DNA of 64,000 bases from Achatina immaculata (Eukaryota; Mollusca; Gastropoda; Stylommatophora; Achatinidae), in the NCBI GenBank assembly GCA_009760885.1, contig CM019717.1, forward strand, positions 47,594,866-47,658,865, written 5' to 3'. The notes under the pieces are model-generated. The model searched no databases and was not told where the DNA came from. It saw only the letters and a list, made by a program, of their open reading frames with translations. The stretch's first letter is position 1. Each line of letters starts with the position of its first letter. Shown in pieces: positions 42,982 to 54,777 of this stretch. The position numbers and the translations under genes were made by a program.

Positions 42982-43915
42982 ATGGGAGATATAGAGAAAG
43001 GAAAGAAAATTTTTGTTCAGAAATGTTCCCAGTGCCACACTGTAGAGGCAGGCGGAAAACACAAGACTGGACCTAACCTCAATGGTCTGTTTGGTCGCAA
43101 GACAGGCCAGGCACCTGGCTATTCATATACTCCAGCAAATAAGAACAAAGGTACGTCAGAAATACATATTTTTTATTGCACAAATAGCCAACAGTTAGCT
43201 TATTGAACTTATCAGATAACAAGATTATGGAGTCAGTAAGCCAAACCTTTGATCTTTATTTTTCTGCTGTCCAGCACCATAAATGGTATATTTCTGTCAA
43301 CTCTGACCTCATCTAAAGTTGCTTTAGAATGTGGCTTCTATTTTTCTGCAGTATCTCTCTAAAGTTCTTCATGCAAGATACATTTCATCTGTCTCCACCT
43401 TAGATTGCTCCATTTTAAGGCTCCACTACTTTCTTTTGTACACCTGGCTTCTTAAGATACAGTTCATCTGTCTGCTAAAACTCACCTCCAACCTGACAAT
43501 CCTAGTAGATGTGTCAACAGTTTATGTTGGTTGGGGTGACTGTAGATTTGTGTAAGATTCTGCTATTTCATAGCATGGTCAAATATTCAGTGTCATTGAA
43601 TCATTAGAAATTTAAAGCCCTCGTAACTCCAACATATTTTTTTTTAAATATATAAATGGGAGTTGGGAGGAGTGCGTGAGAACAGTATTTAGTATGAAAT
43701 TTTTTTTTTTTTTTTTACTAAAAATGGTTAAACTATTAACTTACTTTGGTTATGTTTATTTATCTGCAGGCATCACTTGGGACAAAGATACACTGGACGA
43801 GTATCTAACAAACCCTAAAAAGTACATCCCAGGCACAAAAATGGTCTTTGCTGGCATAAAGAAAGCTAATGAGCGTGCAGATGTTATAGCCTATTTAGAG
43901 GATGCTACTAAATAA
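42982..43915 (+). CDS. CYCS: Cytochrome c, gene 1 (104 aa, two coding exons)
   Basis: This is the soluble haem electron carrier of the mitochondrial intermembrane space, moving electrons from complex III to complex IV; in animals it also activates apoptosomes. Exons are 42982-43150 and 43770-43915, joined in phase 1 inside the codon for Gly57 counting the initiator, the intron position known from vertebrate somatic cytochrome c. The 104-residue protein has the haem site CSQCH (Cys15, Cys18, His19), [13 protein letters not shown], the invariant Trp60 and [11 protein letters not shown] with ligand Met81. An acceptor (gttgtag at 42967) lies 14 bp before the ATG, so there is an upstream non-coding exon. 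AATAAA at 44086-44091 gives the gene its own 3' end, separating it from the paralogue 3.6 kb downstream. All functional residues are intact. Confidence 0.97.
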
Positions 43916-43979
43916 CACTGTAGGACAATTGATAACAGACCAGAGGATTTTTTTTTTTTAAGAAAGGTTTTTTTTTTTT

Positions 43980-44095
43980 TTTTAGACTGTTTCATACAAG
44001 ATGAGTTTTAAATTTAGTCAGACATTGTTTGTCAAATGGGAGCGACCTCAAGTTTTGCTGAAGACGACGGCCCCCTGGGTTTATGAATAAACCAC
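43980..44095 (+). terminator. Cytochrome c gene 1 3' UTR and poly(A) signal
   Basis: AATAAA at 44086-44091, about 170 bp after the stop, followed by T/G-rich sequence (44120-44150) typical of a downstream element. Confidence 0.65.
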
Positions 44096-44679
44096 ATTGA
44101 TATTATAGAGACAGCTAGGCATTGTGTGTTTTTTATTTTTTTGGGGTGGGGATTTCATCAATTTTGGGTTATTTTATCAGTATTTAGTTACCACGTTCAT
44201 TTTACTGATTGCTATAGATCGTTTCCCTGTATGATTTCAATTTATATTTTACTGTTGTTCAGTGCATACACTTTGAACTGATTAATGATAAATGCCATGA
44301 TTTGTTTTTTTATTATATCAACATCTTTTTCCAGCTAAAAAAATGTGTGCGTGTGCATAGACGTGCGCGCATGTGTGTGTATGTGACAGAGAGAGAGAGA
44401 GATGTTCTTTGCTCTTCAAATAAAAAGTACATTAAAACTTTAAATGGTGCTAAACAGTGAAATATGATTGAGGGAAAGTGCAAACATAAATGAATATTTT
44501 CAAAACATTCTTTCAGTGATGTTGGTTCACAAAATAAAACTCATAGCAACTGTATATGTGCCTGCTGTTGGCACACTATTCATGGGTTTTCAAAACTGTT
44601 CCATCATGGAAAGAGAATGGTTCATTGTCATCTTCTGGTTCCTCTGCTTGAATTTACAAGTGCTGTCTGTCATTGGACA

Positions 44680-46015
44680 CATTAAACATCATGATAATTT
44701 AGAGAAGACCGTCTTCAAAAGGTACATAGTGGGAAAAGACATTGTTGATACTCTGCAAAGTTATGCATCAGCAGCAGGGCATCTTGCTTACAACTGAGAG
44801 GCCTACAGGAGAGCTCTTAGGGACGCAAAGTTCTGCAAAGGACGTGCAACTGACTGACTGTTGTTGGAAGAGGCGAGGAGTTTTGAATATCTTGGATCAT
44901 TAGTAATAATGGAGATACAATGAGGGAAATTAAAAGGAGGACTTTTATTTGAATATTTTATTTGAATGTAAAGGCTACAGAAGTGTCCTTCAGAATATCA
45001 TGCATACAGAAAGGAACAAATATATCTATACTCGGTCATTTGCATGTCCCTTGCAGAACTTTGCCTCCCTAACAGCTCTCCTGTAGGCCTCTCGGTTGTA
45101 AGCAAGATGCCCTGCTGCTGATGCATCCATTTCCAGATTATCAACGATGTCTTGCAGCCATCTTCACCTTGGTCCTTCCTCTCTTTCTTTTTCCCATTAT
45201 GTACCCTTCCAAGATGGTCTTCTCTAAATTTAGCGTGTCCAAAATATTTAAATTTTCTCTATTTAATCCTCTTTACTAGCCAGCCATCTTCAATATTAAG
45301 TATTTGTAGTATGGGTATATTTGTTCTTTTCTGTGTCCATAATATTTGAATAACTGCTATAGCATTTACATTCAAATGCATTTATGTGTTTCTCAGCTGT
45401 TTTGTTATGTGTCCAGGTCTCATATTGCTATGGGAAAGATGCATGCCCTTAAAAAAATTTTTTTTTTGTCTTGTCCGTTCCTCTCCACAGCTTCTTTAGT
45501 TGTTTTATTTTCTGAAGACTGATAAATTGTAAATTATATCTCTATTATTAGTTAGTAATGATCCAAGATATTCAAAACTCTCCACCTCTTCCAATTTTTC
45601 CTCATTGATATATATTTCAGCTGCCTTATTTGTTTTGTCAGTTGTCATCAGTTTAGTTTTCTTCACATTAAGATAGAGATTTTGCTCTTCATTATTCTTA
45701 TGAACTGACATAATTAGTCCATACTACAAGAACTTAATATTGAGGAAGGTTGGCTAGTAGCGAAGATTAAACAGAAAAACTTAAATATTTTGGACACATT
45801 AAACGTTATGATAATTTAGAGAAGACTGTCTTGGAAGGATACATAATGGGAAAAAGAAAAAGAGGAAGACCAGCGCGAAGATGGCTGCAAGACATCATTG
45901 ATGATCTACAAATGGATGCATCAGCAGCAGGGCATATTGCTTACAACCAAGAGGCCTACAGGAGTGCTGTTAGGGAGGCAAAGTTCCGCATTGGACGTGC
46001 AAATGAATGAATGAA
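44680..46015. mobile_element. Cluster of four LINE D pieces in mixed orientation
   Basis: Plus-strand 3' end at 44680-44862 (GHIKHHDNLEKTVFKRYI); plus-strand upstream part at 44866-45035 (FEYLGS, then TERNKYIY); minus-strand piece at 45035-45720 (NEEQNLYLNVKKTKLM, VESFEYLGSLLTNN down to the tail); plus-strand 3' end at 45720-46015 (FGHIKRYDNLEKTVLEGYI and an aatgaatgaatg tail). Two complete 3' termini face away from each other around 45720. Confidence 0.8.
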
Positions 46016-46019
46016 TGAG

Positions 46020-47515
46020 TTATCATTACTTTTCATTCCTTCTGCTCACATTCCATATGTTAGACCAGTGGAAAAGTTGTTTATTGCAAGAATTTTAAAC
46101 TTCTTTCCACAGATTTTTCATTTTTCTTCCTTGATATATTATTTCAGGAGTTCCATAATTTTTGTTATTCTGGCTTTGTCACGGTTACCAAGATTTGCAC
46201 AGAGAAAAAAAAATTGGTTTCAATATATTTGTCATAAATGGTGATTTTATTGATTTGACAATTATTCTGCTGTATTTGTTTTATTTGTTGTTGTTGTACT
46301 GTGTAGAGCACAAACTTGTTTCAATGGTATTTTGTTTATCTGAGGTTTGTGTTCATTATATAATTTAAAAAATCAGTTATATCACTTTGCAGCCTTGAAT
46401 CTAAAAGTTTTTTTTTATTGTAATAGAGCGTATAGTCTACAGCATGCTCACAGTTTGGAGTTATCTTCCACAGTCAAGAATGCATATATAATAGAAAGTT
46501 AAACAAGTTACGCAAATATGATTTCTCATCATTGTAACTAGGACACAGAACGTGTATATTTTTCTTTTTCTCAGTTCAGCAGTGTCATTTATTTTCACAA
46601 GTGTACATAAATGCATATTTTTTCAGTGACTGGGTTTTCTGCCTTTCTTGGTTTGTTGCAAAATTTACTAAATTCCACTCTCATTAGAAGTATAACTTGT
46701 TTTGTCATTGAATTCTGCGTTGAGAAATGAGGCAAAAGTAATGTAAATATGCAAATCTGTTGATAAAAAAAATCTCTGTAGTTTCATCTGGTTAACAGTT
46801 CAGTGACCATATTTCTAAATATGTGAAGTAATTGATGACAGTGCAGCAGAATCTGTGCTGTATACAAATATTGCAGAAGCATGGCAGGCCTGGAATTGTA
46901 AGTGTGAACAGGATTTTAGTTAAAATTGTTAATTTTTCATGAAATTTTGTTTATTATTTGAGAAAAAAAACCACTTGTTCTTCTGGTGTTTGGTTTTGTT
47001 TTGTTTTTTTGTTTTTTTTTTTTTTGGTGTGAATTGATGCTACTTTGGTTTGTTGAATTTGTGCCTTTAGATTGTTCATATCTTTTGTATTTAAAAAAAT
47101 TGTTCATGTCTTAAATATTAAAAAAAAATTAGTTGTGTTAGCTCTGTTTTCTTAAACTACAGTACAATGAATGTTTTATGAAGTAATATTAAAAATATCA
47201 GCTCCTGACATGGATTTAGTGTATGAGTGTAACTGATTTGATAGAAAGTGTTATTATATTTCATTTTTGTTATATTCTGTACAATGCAATTCAGTAGTTT
47301 AAGTGGTAATTATGTAGAGTATTATACACTTTCTTTCTCTCAAAATGCATTAAGTTTATCAAAGGGCAGGAGAGGTATAGTTCACTGACTATAAATATAA
47401 ATTAAATAAATTACAGTGATACAAAATTGGGGGGGGGGGGATTTGCTTCCTTTGCTGTACTTTGAGTAAGATGGTCTCACTATGTCGACACTTTGTACAA
47501 GATTTCCTTTTTTTT
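46020..47515. other. Intergenic sequence between the cytochrome c genes
   Basis: AT-rich, with T-rich runs at 46965-47030. It should hold the promoter and non-coding exon of cytochrome c gene 2, but I could not place them. Confidence 0.45.
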
Positions 47516-47527
47516 TTTCCCCAGAAA

Positions 47528-48525
47528 ATGGCAGATGATCTTTCTGGTGGTGATATAGAGAAGGGTAGGAAGATCTTTGTTCTGAAATGTGAACAGTGCC
47601 ACACTGTAGATGCTGGTGGAAAGCACAAGGTTGGGCCCAATCTACATGGCCTGATTGGTCGTAAGACAGGCCAGGCACCAGGATATGCATATACTGAAGC
47701 CAACAAGAGCAAAGGTAAGTCTTCCCAATGTGTAGGTTTTATACATTTGTAAAATATGATTAATAAAATAAGATTAGTTATGGATTCTAAGTACATAAAC
47801 CTAGGTTGGTTTTTTTTTTTTTTTAGCTCCAGGTGGTGGTGCATACATACACATGTAAAATAGTGTTGTCATGAAACAACAGTTTTAATAGAGAAGAAAA
47901 AACTTATCTGTTAACAGGGATGCCAGATTATGTTGCTGTAGACTTATTTTCTCTTAAGCATCCATCCAGTCTTTCCATTTTCTGCCTTTCCACTGAGTAA
48001 AAATTAATAAATGAAAAAAACTTTCCCTAAATAAAAAAGATAATATGGCAGTAGTGTAACAAGAATTGTAAAACTTGCTTTGGATACAAAGATCAATCAT
48101 TAATAAGTTTAATGGTAGGTATCAGCAAGTCTACAGCATGACTATTTCTATCCAAATCTAATGAATACGTGCAACAATGCAAGATTTTGTTAAAGGAACT
48201 AGCAGATAACTTGGAAAACTGTTAAAATTATGGATTTAGGTCCAGGGGTGGAAAAAAAAAAAACATACTTGTCCCATGATACCAAGAAAATAGAGTTGAC
48301 CCCTGTTGTAATATTATGACAAGGTATAGTCATGTCTGTGCATTCATGGTTCTGACAGAAACCTCTATATTTGCAGGTATTGTTTGGAACAGACAGACCC
48401 TCTTTGAGTACTTGGAGAACCCAAAGAAGTACATTCCTGGAACCAAGATGCTCTTTGCTGGCTTGAAAAAGAAGGCTGAGAGACTGGATCTTATATCCTA
48501 TTTAGAAGATGCTACCAAAAAATAA
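47528..48525 (+). CDS. CYCS: Cytochrome c, gene 2 (111 aa, two coding exons)
   Basis: This is a second cytochrome c gene in tandem with the first. Exons 47528-47714 and 48377-48525 join in phase 1 at the same Gly codon as gene 1, showing origin by duplication. The 111-residue product starts [17 protein letters not shown], six residues longer at the N-terminus than gene 1. It keeps CEQCH (Cys21, Cys24, His25), [13 protein letters not shown], the Trp after the splice (GIVW), [11 protein letters not shown] with Met87, and ends ATKK. Substitutions are spread over the protein (for example [11 protein letters not shown] against [11 protein letters not shown]), so the pair is old or under different constraint. 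An acceptor three bases before the ATG (tttttccccag) implies a 5' non-coding exon. It is open and apparently functional. Which copy is somatic and which, if either, is germline-specific cannot be told from sequence. Confidence 0.97.
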
Positions 48526-48529
48526 GTCC

Positions 48530-49555
48530 ACTCCTAGCTATAATTTACATATATCATGCATACATGTGGTTTGGTAATGTGATAATTCTACTTCTTTATG
48601 ACAAGTATGTGTGCCAAGATTTTAGTGGGCATATTTATATATGGCATGTTCTGCCTTTTTTTTTTTTTTTTTAGTTTTATAGGACATTTTGTTTTAGAAA
48701 TAGATTACTATAGTTGTACTAAATGTACCCTAAATTGTCCCTGTTGAGAGAAACTGTAAAAAAATATGATTTAATATTGTCATGTTATGACTGATAATGG
48801 AAACAATGTCAAATTTTTACTTTGAGAGAGATCTGTAACAGAGATTTGAATCTGTAGTTTTCTTCTCATGTCTCCTTCAGTCCCCATGTGACATGTTGGT
48901 GCTCTCCTGGACAGTACTCAGCTGGCATATACACTTGTATTTTTCTTGACTTATCCTAATTACTTGAGTTTTTCACTTTCAACATGCTCATTGCACAAGT
49001 AGGAACAAGAAATACATTTGAATATTTAGTTGTGGTGTTTGGTCAATTTTTACATTTATGTGTTTGTGTGTGTTTCTGTCTGTCTCTCTGTGTCTTCCTT
49101 GACTGAAGTGTCACATATGAGGCTGACTGTTGTGTATATGTATTCTGTGATACGCACACAATTTCTTTTTTGTTTTTGTTCTGGTACAAACTGAAGTTCA
49201 TTTATATTTGCTTCTAGATAATGCTACCATCTCCTCAGTGACACAGTCAGCAGGTTAAAATGTGTGTGAACTGCATGGCAGAGTATCATTAAACTCTTAC
49301 TGGCATTTATGAAGTCTAATACTCTCAGAAGTCATTATGCTGGCCAGGCTCAGCAACATGTCAATAACTAATCGCTTATAATTCATATTTACCGTTCAAG
49401 AAGATAGATGAAGTAGGGTACTGTTTTCACTTAAGTGTTACCTAATGAACTATTGCCCTCTTTTTCTTATCAAGTACAGTCAGCAGAAGTCATGAAAAGA
49501 TGAGGCCCACTAGTGAAAGCATAGTTTTTCAGTTATCAGTACACAAGAGAATCTG
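48530..49555. other. 3' flank of cytochrome c gene 2
   Basis: No clear AATAAA close to the stop codon; a TG/TC-rich stretch at 49060-49105. Nothing else recognised. Confidence 0.45.
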
Positions 49556-49896
49556 TCTAACCTTCCCATGCCACTAAACGTCACACAGGGCTCACATGGT
49601 AGTTCAAGTTTTCCTGTTTTCGGTGAGCTTTTCAACCTCATCAAGGGACGTTATGCCCACTATCCGGCCTCTCTTAACAATGTCCTCTATAGAGTTTCAC
49701 ATGGTTGACCTTTTTTTTTTTTTTTGGCCTGTTATGTTCCTCTTGATAGCTGGTTTTGGGATTCTCTGGTTGTTTCTTCTTAGCATATGACCAACATATG
49801 TCTATCTTTTTTGTCTGATCACCCATGAGACTGGTTATTGTTCAGTCATCTGTCTTATCTCTGCACTGTTTCATTATTTTTGTGTTTTCTTTGTTA

Positions 49897-50608
49897 CAAG
49901 GGTCATACTGAAAGTCATGAGCAAAAAATGTTTAAAAAATCAGAATTAATAGAGAAAATATAAATGTTTCACCGTAATCTGCATCCTTTCTTCACTTTTC
50001 AACATAATCTCCATTTCTCTGCACATATTTTTCCCATCGCTCTGCAAGTTTGAAATACCCTCCCGGTATAATTCCATTCCAGCTGACTGACAGCACAGAT
50101 GCACTGCTTTCTGGATGTTCTCTCTTGTGGGACCCAGCAGGCACAAACTTTTCTATAGCCTAGGGTTTCAATCATTTCCTATACTGCAAAGTGTTCTATT
50201 CCAAGATTTACAGCGACCCTTTCCACATGTTCAGTGGAGGCAGTTTGAGGGTGACCGGTGTGAGGCATATCTTGGATGCTCGTGTTTCCATCTTTGAAAT
50301 GTTTCACCCACCTCCTAACACTACTAGCATCCACACACATCTCCATAAGCAAGTTGAAATCTTTGGTGAATTTCAGCAGCGAGGATTTCCTCTTTAATGA
50401 GGAACTCAATAACAGCACATTGCTCTGCGTGGTCACATAACACATGATATCACCATCATGTGTTACGTGACCATGCAGAGCAACGTGGTATATTGAAGTC
50501 TGCATGAAATGCAAAAGATGCAGATAAAGATGATACATTTATATTTTCTTTATCTATAAATTCTGATTTTTAAAAAATGTTTGCTCAAGACTTTCGGTAC
50601 AACCCTCG
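49897..50608 (-). mobile_element. Internally deleted mariner element, 712 bp, TA flanks
   Basis: Inverted repeats of about 55 bp (left starts caagggtcatactgaaagtc, right in reverse cgagggttgtaccgaaagtc) with TA at 49895-49896 and 50609-50610. The minus strand keeps the N-terminal helix-turn-helix (VDASSVRRWVKHFKDGNTSI, then GHPQTASTEHVERV) and a C-terminal tail (ELYREGISNLQ). The catalytic middle is deleted, so it can only be mobilised in trans. Confidence 0.88.
50419..50486. repeat. Imperfect inverted repeat inside the mariner element
   Basis: ttgctctgcgtggtcacata at 50419 pairs with the segment ending at about 50486 (tgtgttacgtgaccatgcag) with about two mismatches over 25 bp and an ~18-nt spacer. 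Confidence 0.75.
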
Positions 50609-50732
50609 TAATTTCAAGTCCTATTTTACTAGCCAGTGAAGACAGGGTATCTGTTTTTACCTGTGCAGCAACACAAGAGAATAGGGGTGGCTAAATCATT
50701 AGTGAGGTAGCAGCTCATCCTGAAACAGCGGT

Positions 50733-51012
50733 TTCCCTGTAACTGTGAGCTGCTGTTCTTTGCAGCCAGTACTGTAGATGTGTTGAGGCACAGCATCGTG
50801 TGGGTGCAGGTTATGGCAGCTAAATTTTCAGTTTCAGACTACAGCTAAAAAAAGCAGGGGGTGTGCAATGCTTCTTTACCAGACTCCACCACCATGGGGA
50901 CTATGGAGATTCCTGCCCTATTAGCCAGGCTAGGCCTGTTACTGGGGGTATCACGGAGAGCTGGGACAGGGTCTTATCAGCTATGAGTCGCTGATTGGAC
51001 AGGCATCTTCAC
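50733..51012 (+). repeat. R3 interspersed repeat, copy 3
   Basis: About 280 bp matching copies at 19868 and 40216, ending at a C homopolymer (51013-51032). Confidence 0.75.
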
Positions 51013-51034
51013 CCCCCCCCCCCCCCCCCAGCGG

Positions 51035-53385
51035 TGGGTTCAATTTCTGCCACCTTTATGCTTCGGCCAACCATACTGAGGCTTTGGAGAATTTCTGCCT
51101 TTCAGGCACAGAGAAGCAATAGTAAATAAAATTAAGCCATTATATGATACAGTGAAGAGGAGTGCATTAATGGTATGAACATGGTTGTATTAGTTTCATG
51201 TCTGATCTGATACTGAATGAATGAGGGGAAAGACGATACACTCATAACGGTTGCTTCTGTATACCGTTTATTCAAAACAGGTGGCGAGTGTCACATAGTG
51301 ACTGCTTATGTTAAACAGTTGGAAACAGAAATATGAAGAAATTGTGCATTTACAACATAAAAGGGAACTTGGGGGCTTATGAATGAAAGATGCATATTTA
51401 TTTAAAACAAACAAGGGAACAATGGTATGGGAACTGGAATGGCAGCTGGCTTTAATTCTTGGACGGAACCTGCAAGACAGATTCCTCATCAAACTTCAGC
51501 TGATCTAGGAGCGCACACTGATCCCTGTTTGCTGGTCAGGCTGTAGTATCAGCATGTTTACTGAGGTTATGGCTTGAAAGCATATGGTCCTGGCCAAACA
51601 ACAGTTCACTAGCCCTGAAAGCCATCATTTCTCAAACATTTTTAACTTTAAAAATTGATGTGTTTATAACAATAGCTAGTCATATCATGTTGAAAGAGAG
51701 GAGGAGAGAACACTTAAAATTTACTGGTAATGACAGTTTTTGACAAATATGAAACACAATTACTTTTACAGATCATTAGGCCAGAAGATGCATCTTTTAA
51801 AAGCGTTTCTAAATCTTTTGTACAATCTTGAATGCTTCTGGATGCAACCAACCAAACAAACCACTAATTTTATAAATGCATAATGACCTGATGGGATGGA
51901 ATATTGGATGAGGTAATTAAAAGCACGTTGAAATGAAAAAATAAACAACTTATCCTTTTGACATAAAAAAATAAAGATTCAGCTGAATAATCTTTTAACC
52001 ACAATTTCTCAACAGGAGCTATATGACCACAAATAAAATATGTACATGTTTATGTTTTCCTATTGTAAAAAGGTTTGCCACAGAAAATTTTAATGGGGGG
52101 AAAAAATGGATGTGAGCATAAAGATTTGCGAATCCCCAATGTTTACTATATATTATACCAATGAAATAAATCTCAGAAAATATAAATCGCTTTTTCATCA
52201 GTTTTATTCCCACATAAATAGGAATATCAAACTTTGCTCCCTCAATAAATTTCGTTGTTGTAGACAATACCAAAAGCAGTATCTTCTTCATTTGCTCGGG
52301 CACTGACATCCGTATCTTTCACAAATGTGGCAGTTCATCTCCAATTTTCAGCATTGCCATAGTGCTCCTCCCTTCAGTGGGAGGGTACACTGTGGTGTCT
52401 GTTCTCTTTGCTGCAAGCACATATGTCTGCTGGGTCAACTTTTTGCTTGTTCAGTTTTACCTCCGGTCTCCTTTAATAATGCCAGGTCACTCTTCATGTG
52501 GATCAGCCAGTTATCCCCAGCACCAGTTACTGATTAACCAAAATTAAGATCTTGTTCTGTTCACATGCTTTGTGTTAAAAATAGATGAGAAGTGATGAAC
52601 ATTATCAGACCTGATATGAGTCACAGCAAGGTGATATGGGCTTGTTTATTTGTGATAGGAACACATTTTGCTAAATTCACTCATTGAAGAATTGTCACTT
52701 AAGTGTTAAAAATTGAAATGCAACATCACAGAAATCACTCATTTAGTCATTCTCACTCTTTCACATACACACATAACAGAGAGAGAGAGATATTGCCTGT
52801 TTCAAATTAGCAAACTAAAATTACTGTAAATCTGAGAGACATAATTTGAAAAGTAATGTCTGAGCTTTGTATTAAAATCAAATAGTATAACAAAAATATG
52901 TACTGAATCTTCTTGTAAAGAATGAGGTCATTTTTTAAAAAAGTCAAATTGTACAATAGTCATTGTATACAATGAAGACATCATTAATAGGAGATCAGTA
53001 GGGCTTTCTAATGAGGCTGACAATGAGCAGTATGTCCTTGAATTAGAGTGATTATAAAGATTAAACTGATTATATTTTTTCTTGACTTTATCCCGCCACT
53101 GCTGAAAATATACTTCCGTTACCTACATTTGCTGCAGCGAGGAAACTTCTTGAGTTTCAAATACATAATACCACCCACATTAAGGGGAAAAAAAAAGACA
53201 TCTTACAGTAAAAGACAACAACCAGTTAGAACCGTGTTTTATCTTAGCTATCTCTCATTTTAAAAAATGACAGCATGTGGACACACCTATCATTCACTTA
53301 GGCTGCCCAGAGGAAAAATTATTGGTAAAGTGGTAGAAAAAAAGAATGCAGAAAAAAAAATTTGTCAATAATTCTATAGTTCATC
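51035..53385. other. No recognisable gene or repeat
   Basis: AT-rich sequence; open frames are short and without codon or motif support. A short GA run lies at 52778-52790. Confidence 0.45.
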
Positions 53386-53391
53386 ATGTCC

Positions 53392-54060
53392 TCCTCCTGT
53401 CTAAATCTGCAGGCCTGTCTCTTGGATCAATTTCACTGTTTATTTGTAGTTCATGAATGGAGCCACAGAGCTTATCTTCTTTGCTAGTTTCACTGTACCA
53501 GTGTCTCATAGTTAGTGCAGTTTTGGAGGATATGTTCCACAGTATGGGGCACTTGGCACATGTACAAAGAATGGTAGTACCAACTTTAAACTTTGTATAC
53601 GTTGACTTCAGAGTTGGCTGTGTCCCGTTTGGAGACAGAAAATGGTGACTTTTTTTTCTGGATAGCATGTGATAGTTGTCACGTGATGGTGTTTGCAGTG
53701 TCCTGTAGGTTTTTATCATGTACTTCTGATTATAGGTGATCAGATTGTCTGGTTACTCCATTCCAGTTCCCTCTTTGGCCAGACAATCAGTTTTCTCATT
53801 GCCTGGTATCTCACAGTGGGATGGAATACACTACAAAATGACTCTGTGTTGTCAGCCAATTGTTGCACTGAACACCTTCCAGTACAAATCTTGCATCTGT
53901 GAGAAATACTACAGGGCATGCATCAATTCTGGAGTGTGATAGTTTTTCAGCTGCAGCAATAAGTGCCCCAACTTCTGCATCGTAGTTGTTGCAGAATTTT
54001 CCAGTGGGTATGGAAATCTTGCCAGTGATGATGTTAATATTTCATCAAAAATGTTTTTTG
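53392..54060 (-). mobile_element. RNase H-type LINE, RNase H domain and C-terminus
   Basis: The minus strand from about 54000 reads IPTGKFCNNYDAEVGALIAA and FLTDARFVLEGVQC (RNase H with the E and second D in place). After stops it continues with the C-terminal block shared with 5449-5690 and 59590-59836 (ending near 53392). The least fragmentary of the three copies. Confidence 0.75.
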
Positions 54061-54147
54061 TGGAAACGTTTTATTACATCAGTATCTCTGTATGATGACC
54101 CTTGACTGACAGCAAAGAGCCTGCAGACTCCACACTATCATCTAGTC

Positions 54148-54198
54148 CAGTGGTTCTCAACCCATGGGCTGTGCAGCAAAAGGGCCTGAGAACCGCTG
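54148..54198. mobile_element. 51-bp hAT-like miniature element with 8-bp target duplication
   Basis: Begins CAGTGGTTCTCAACCC and its reverse begins CAGCGGTTCTCAGGCCC, the terminal inverted repeat type of Charlie-like hAT transposons. A perfect 8-bp duplication, atctagtc, flanks it at 54140-54147 and 54199-54206, as hAT insertion predicts. It consists of little more than its two termini. Confidence 0.88.
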
Positions 54199-54777
54199 AT
54201 CTAGTCCCATTAGATCCTGTTTTTGTCATCTTACAGTACAGCCTCTTGTACAATGTGGTCAAGTTTTTTTTTTTATTTACCCATAGAACTGTATTACAGA
54301 AAGACAGCTGCATATTTAGATTTAGTATGTGATTTACCAAGTTTGTGACATATGACAAATATGATCAAATAGTTTAATTTTTGTGATAAACGTTTGGTGG
54401 AATTTTATGCGAAAATTAATTCTGAAGAAATAAATCCATTCTTTAATATACAGTTTTTCATATTTTATATACATATCAAATATTAAGTAATTTGGTCCAG
54501 TGTAGATGTCAGCAGATTGTGATGTGATCAAAGATATCTAAATAGGAAAGGAAATAATGTTCTGCTTTACATTAGCTGAAGTTGCATCATTTCAGTGTTT
54601 TTTTTTTTTTTAATGAAACTTGGTCTAAATATGAGCCTGCTGCACACTGCTCATTTCTCTCCTAATTTTGGTGATCTCGTAATAATGTATAATCAGTTTT
54701 TTAAAAATGATATCCTGAGTTCTTCATTGTAATGATTCAGTATGATGTTTCATTCACAATTATTTTACTATAGGAAC

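Larger units (their letters stand above)
49560..50670 (-). mobile_element. LINE B 3' fragment interrupted by a mariner element
   Basis: 49560-49894 and 50611-50670 are the reverse of LINE B sequence, corresponding to about 31022-31330 and 31690-31740 in the longer copy, with an internal deletion. The break coincides with the mariner element at 49897-50608. Confidence 0.75.

Noticed and set aside
45035..46015. Twin-priming inversion of a single LINE D insertion
   Set aside because: Both arms include the 3' terminus, whereas twin priming gives non-overlapping segments.
47382..47844. Open frames antisense to cytochrome c gene 2
   Set aside because: They are shadows of the coding exon on the other strand and have no features of their own.
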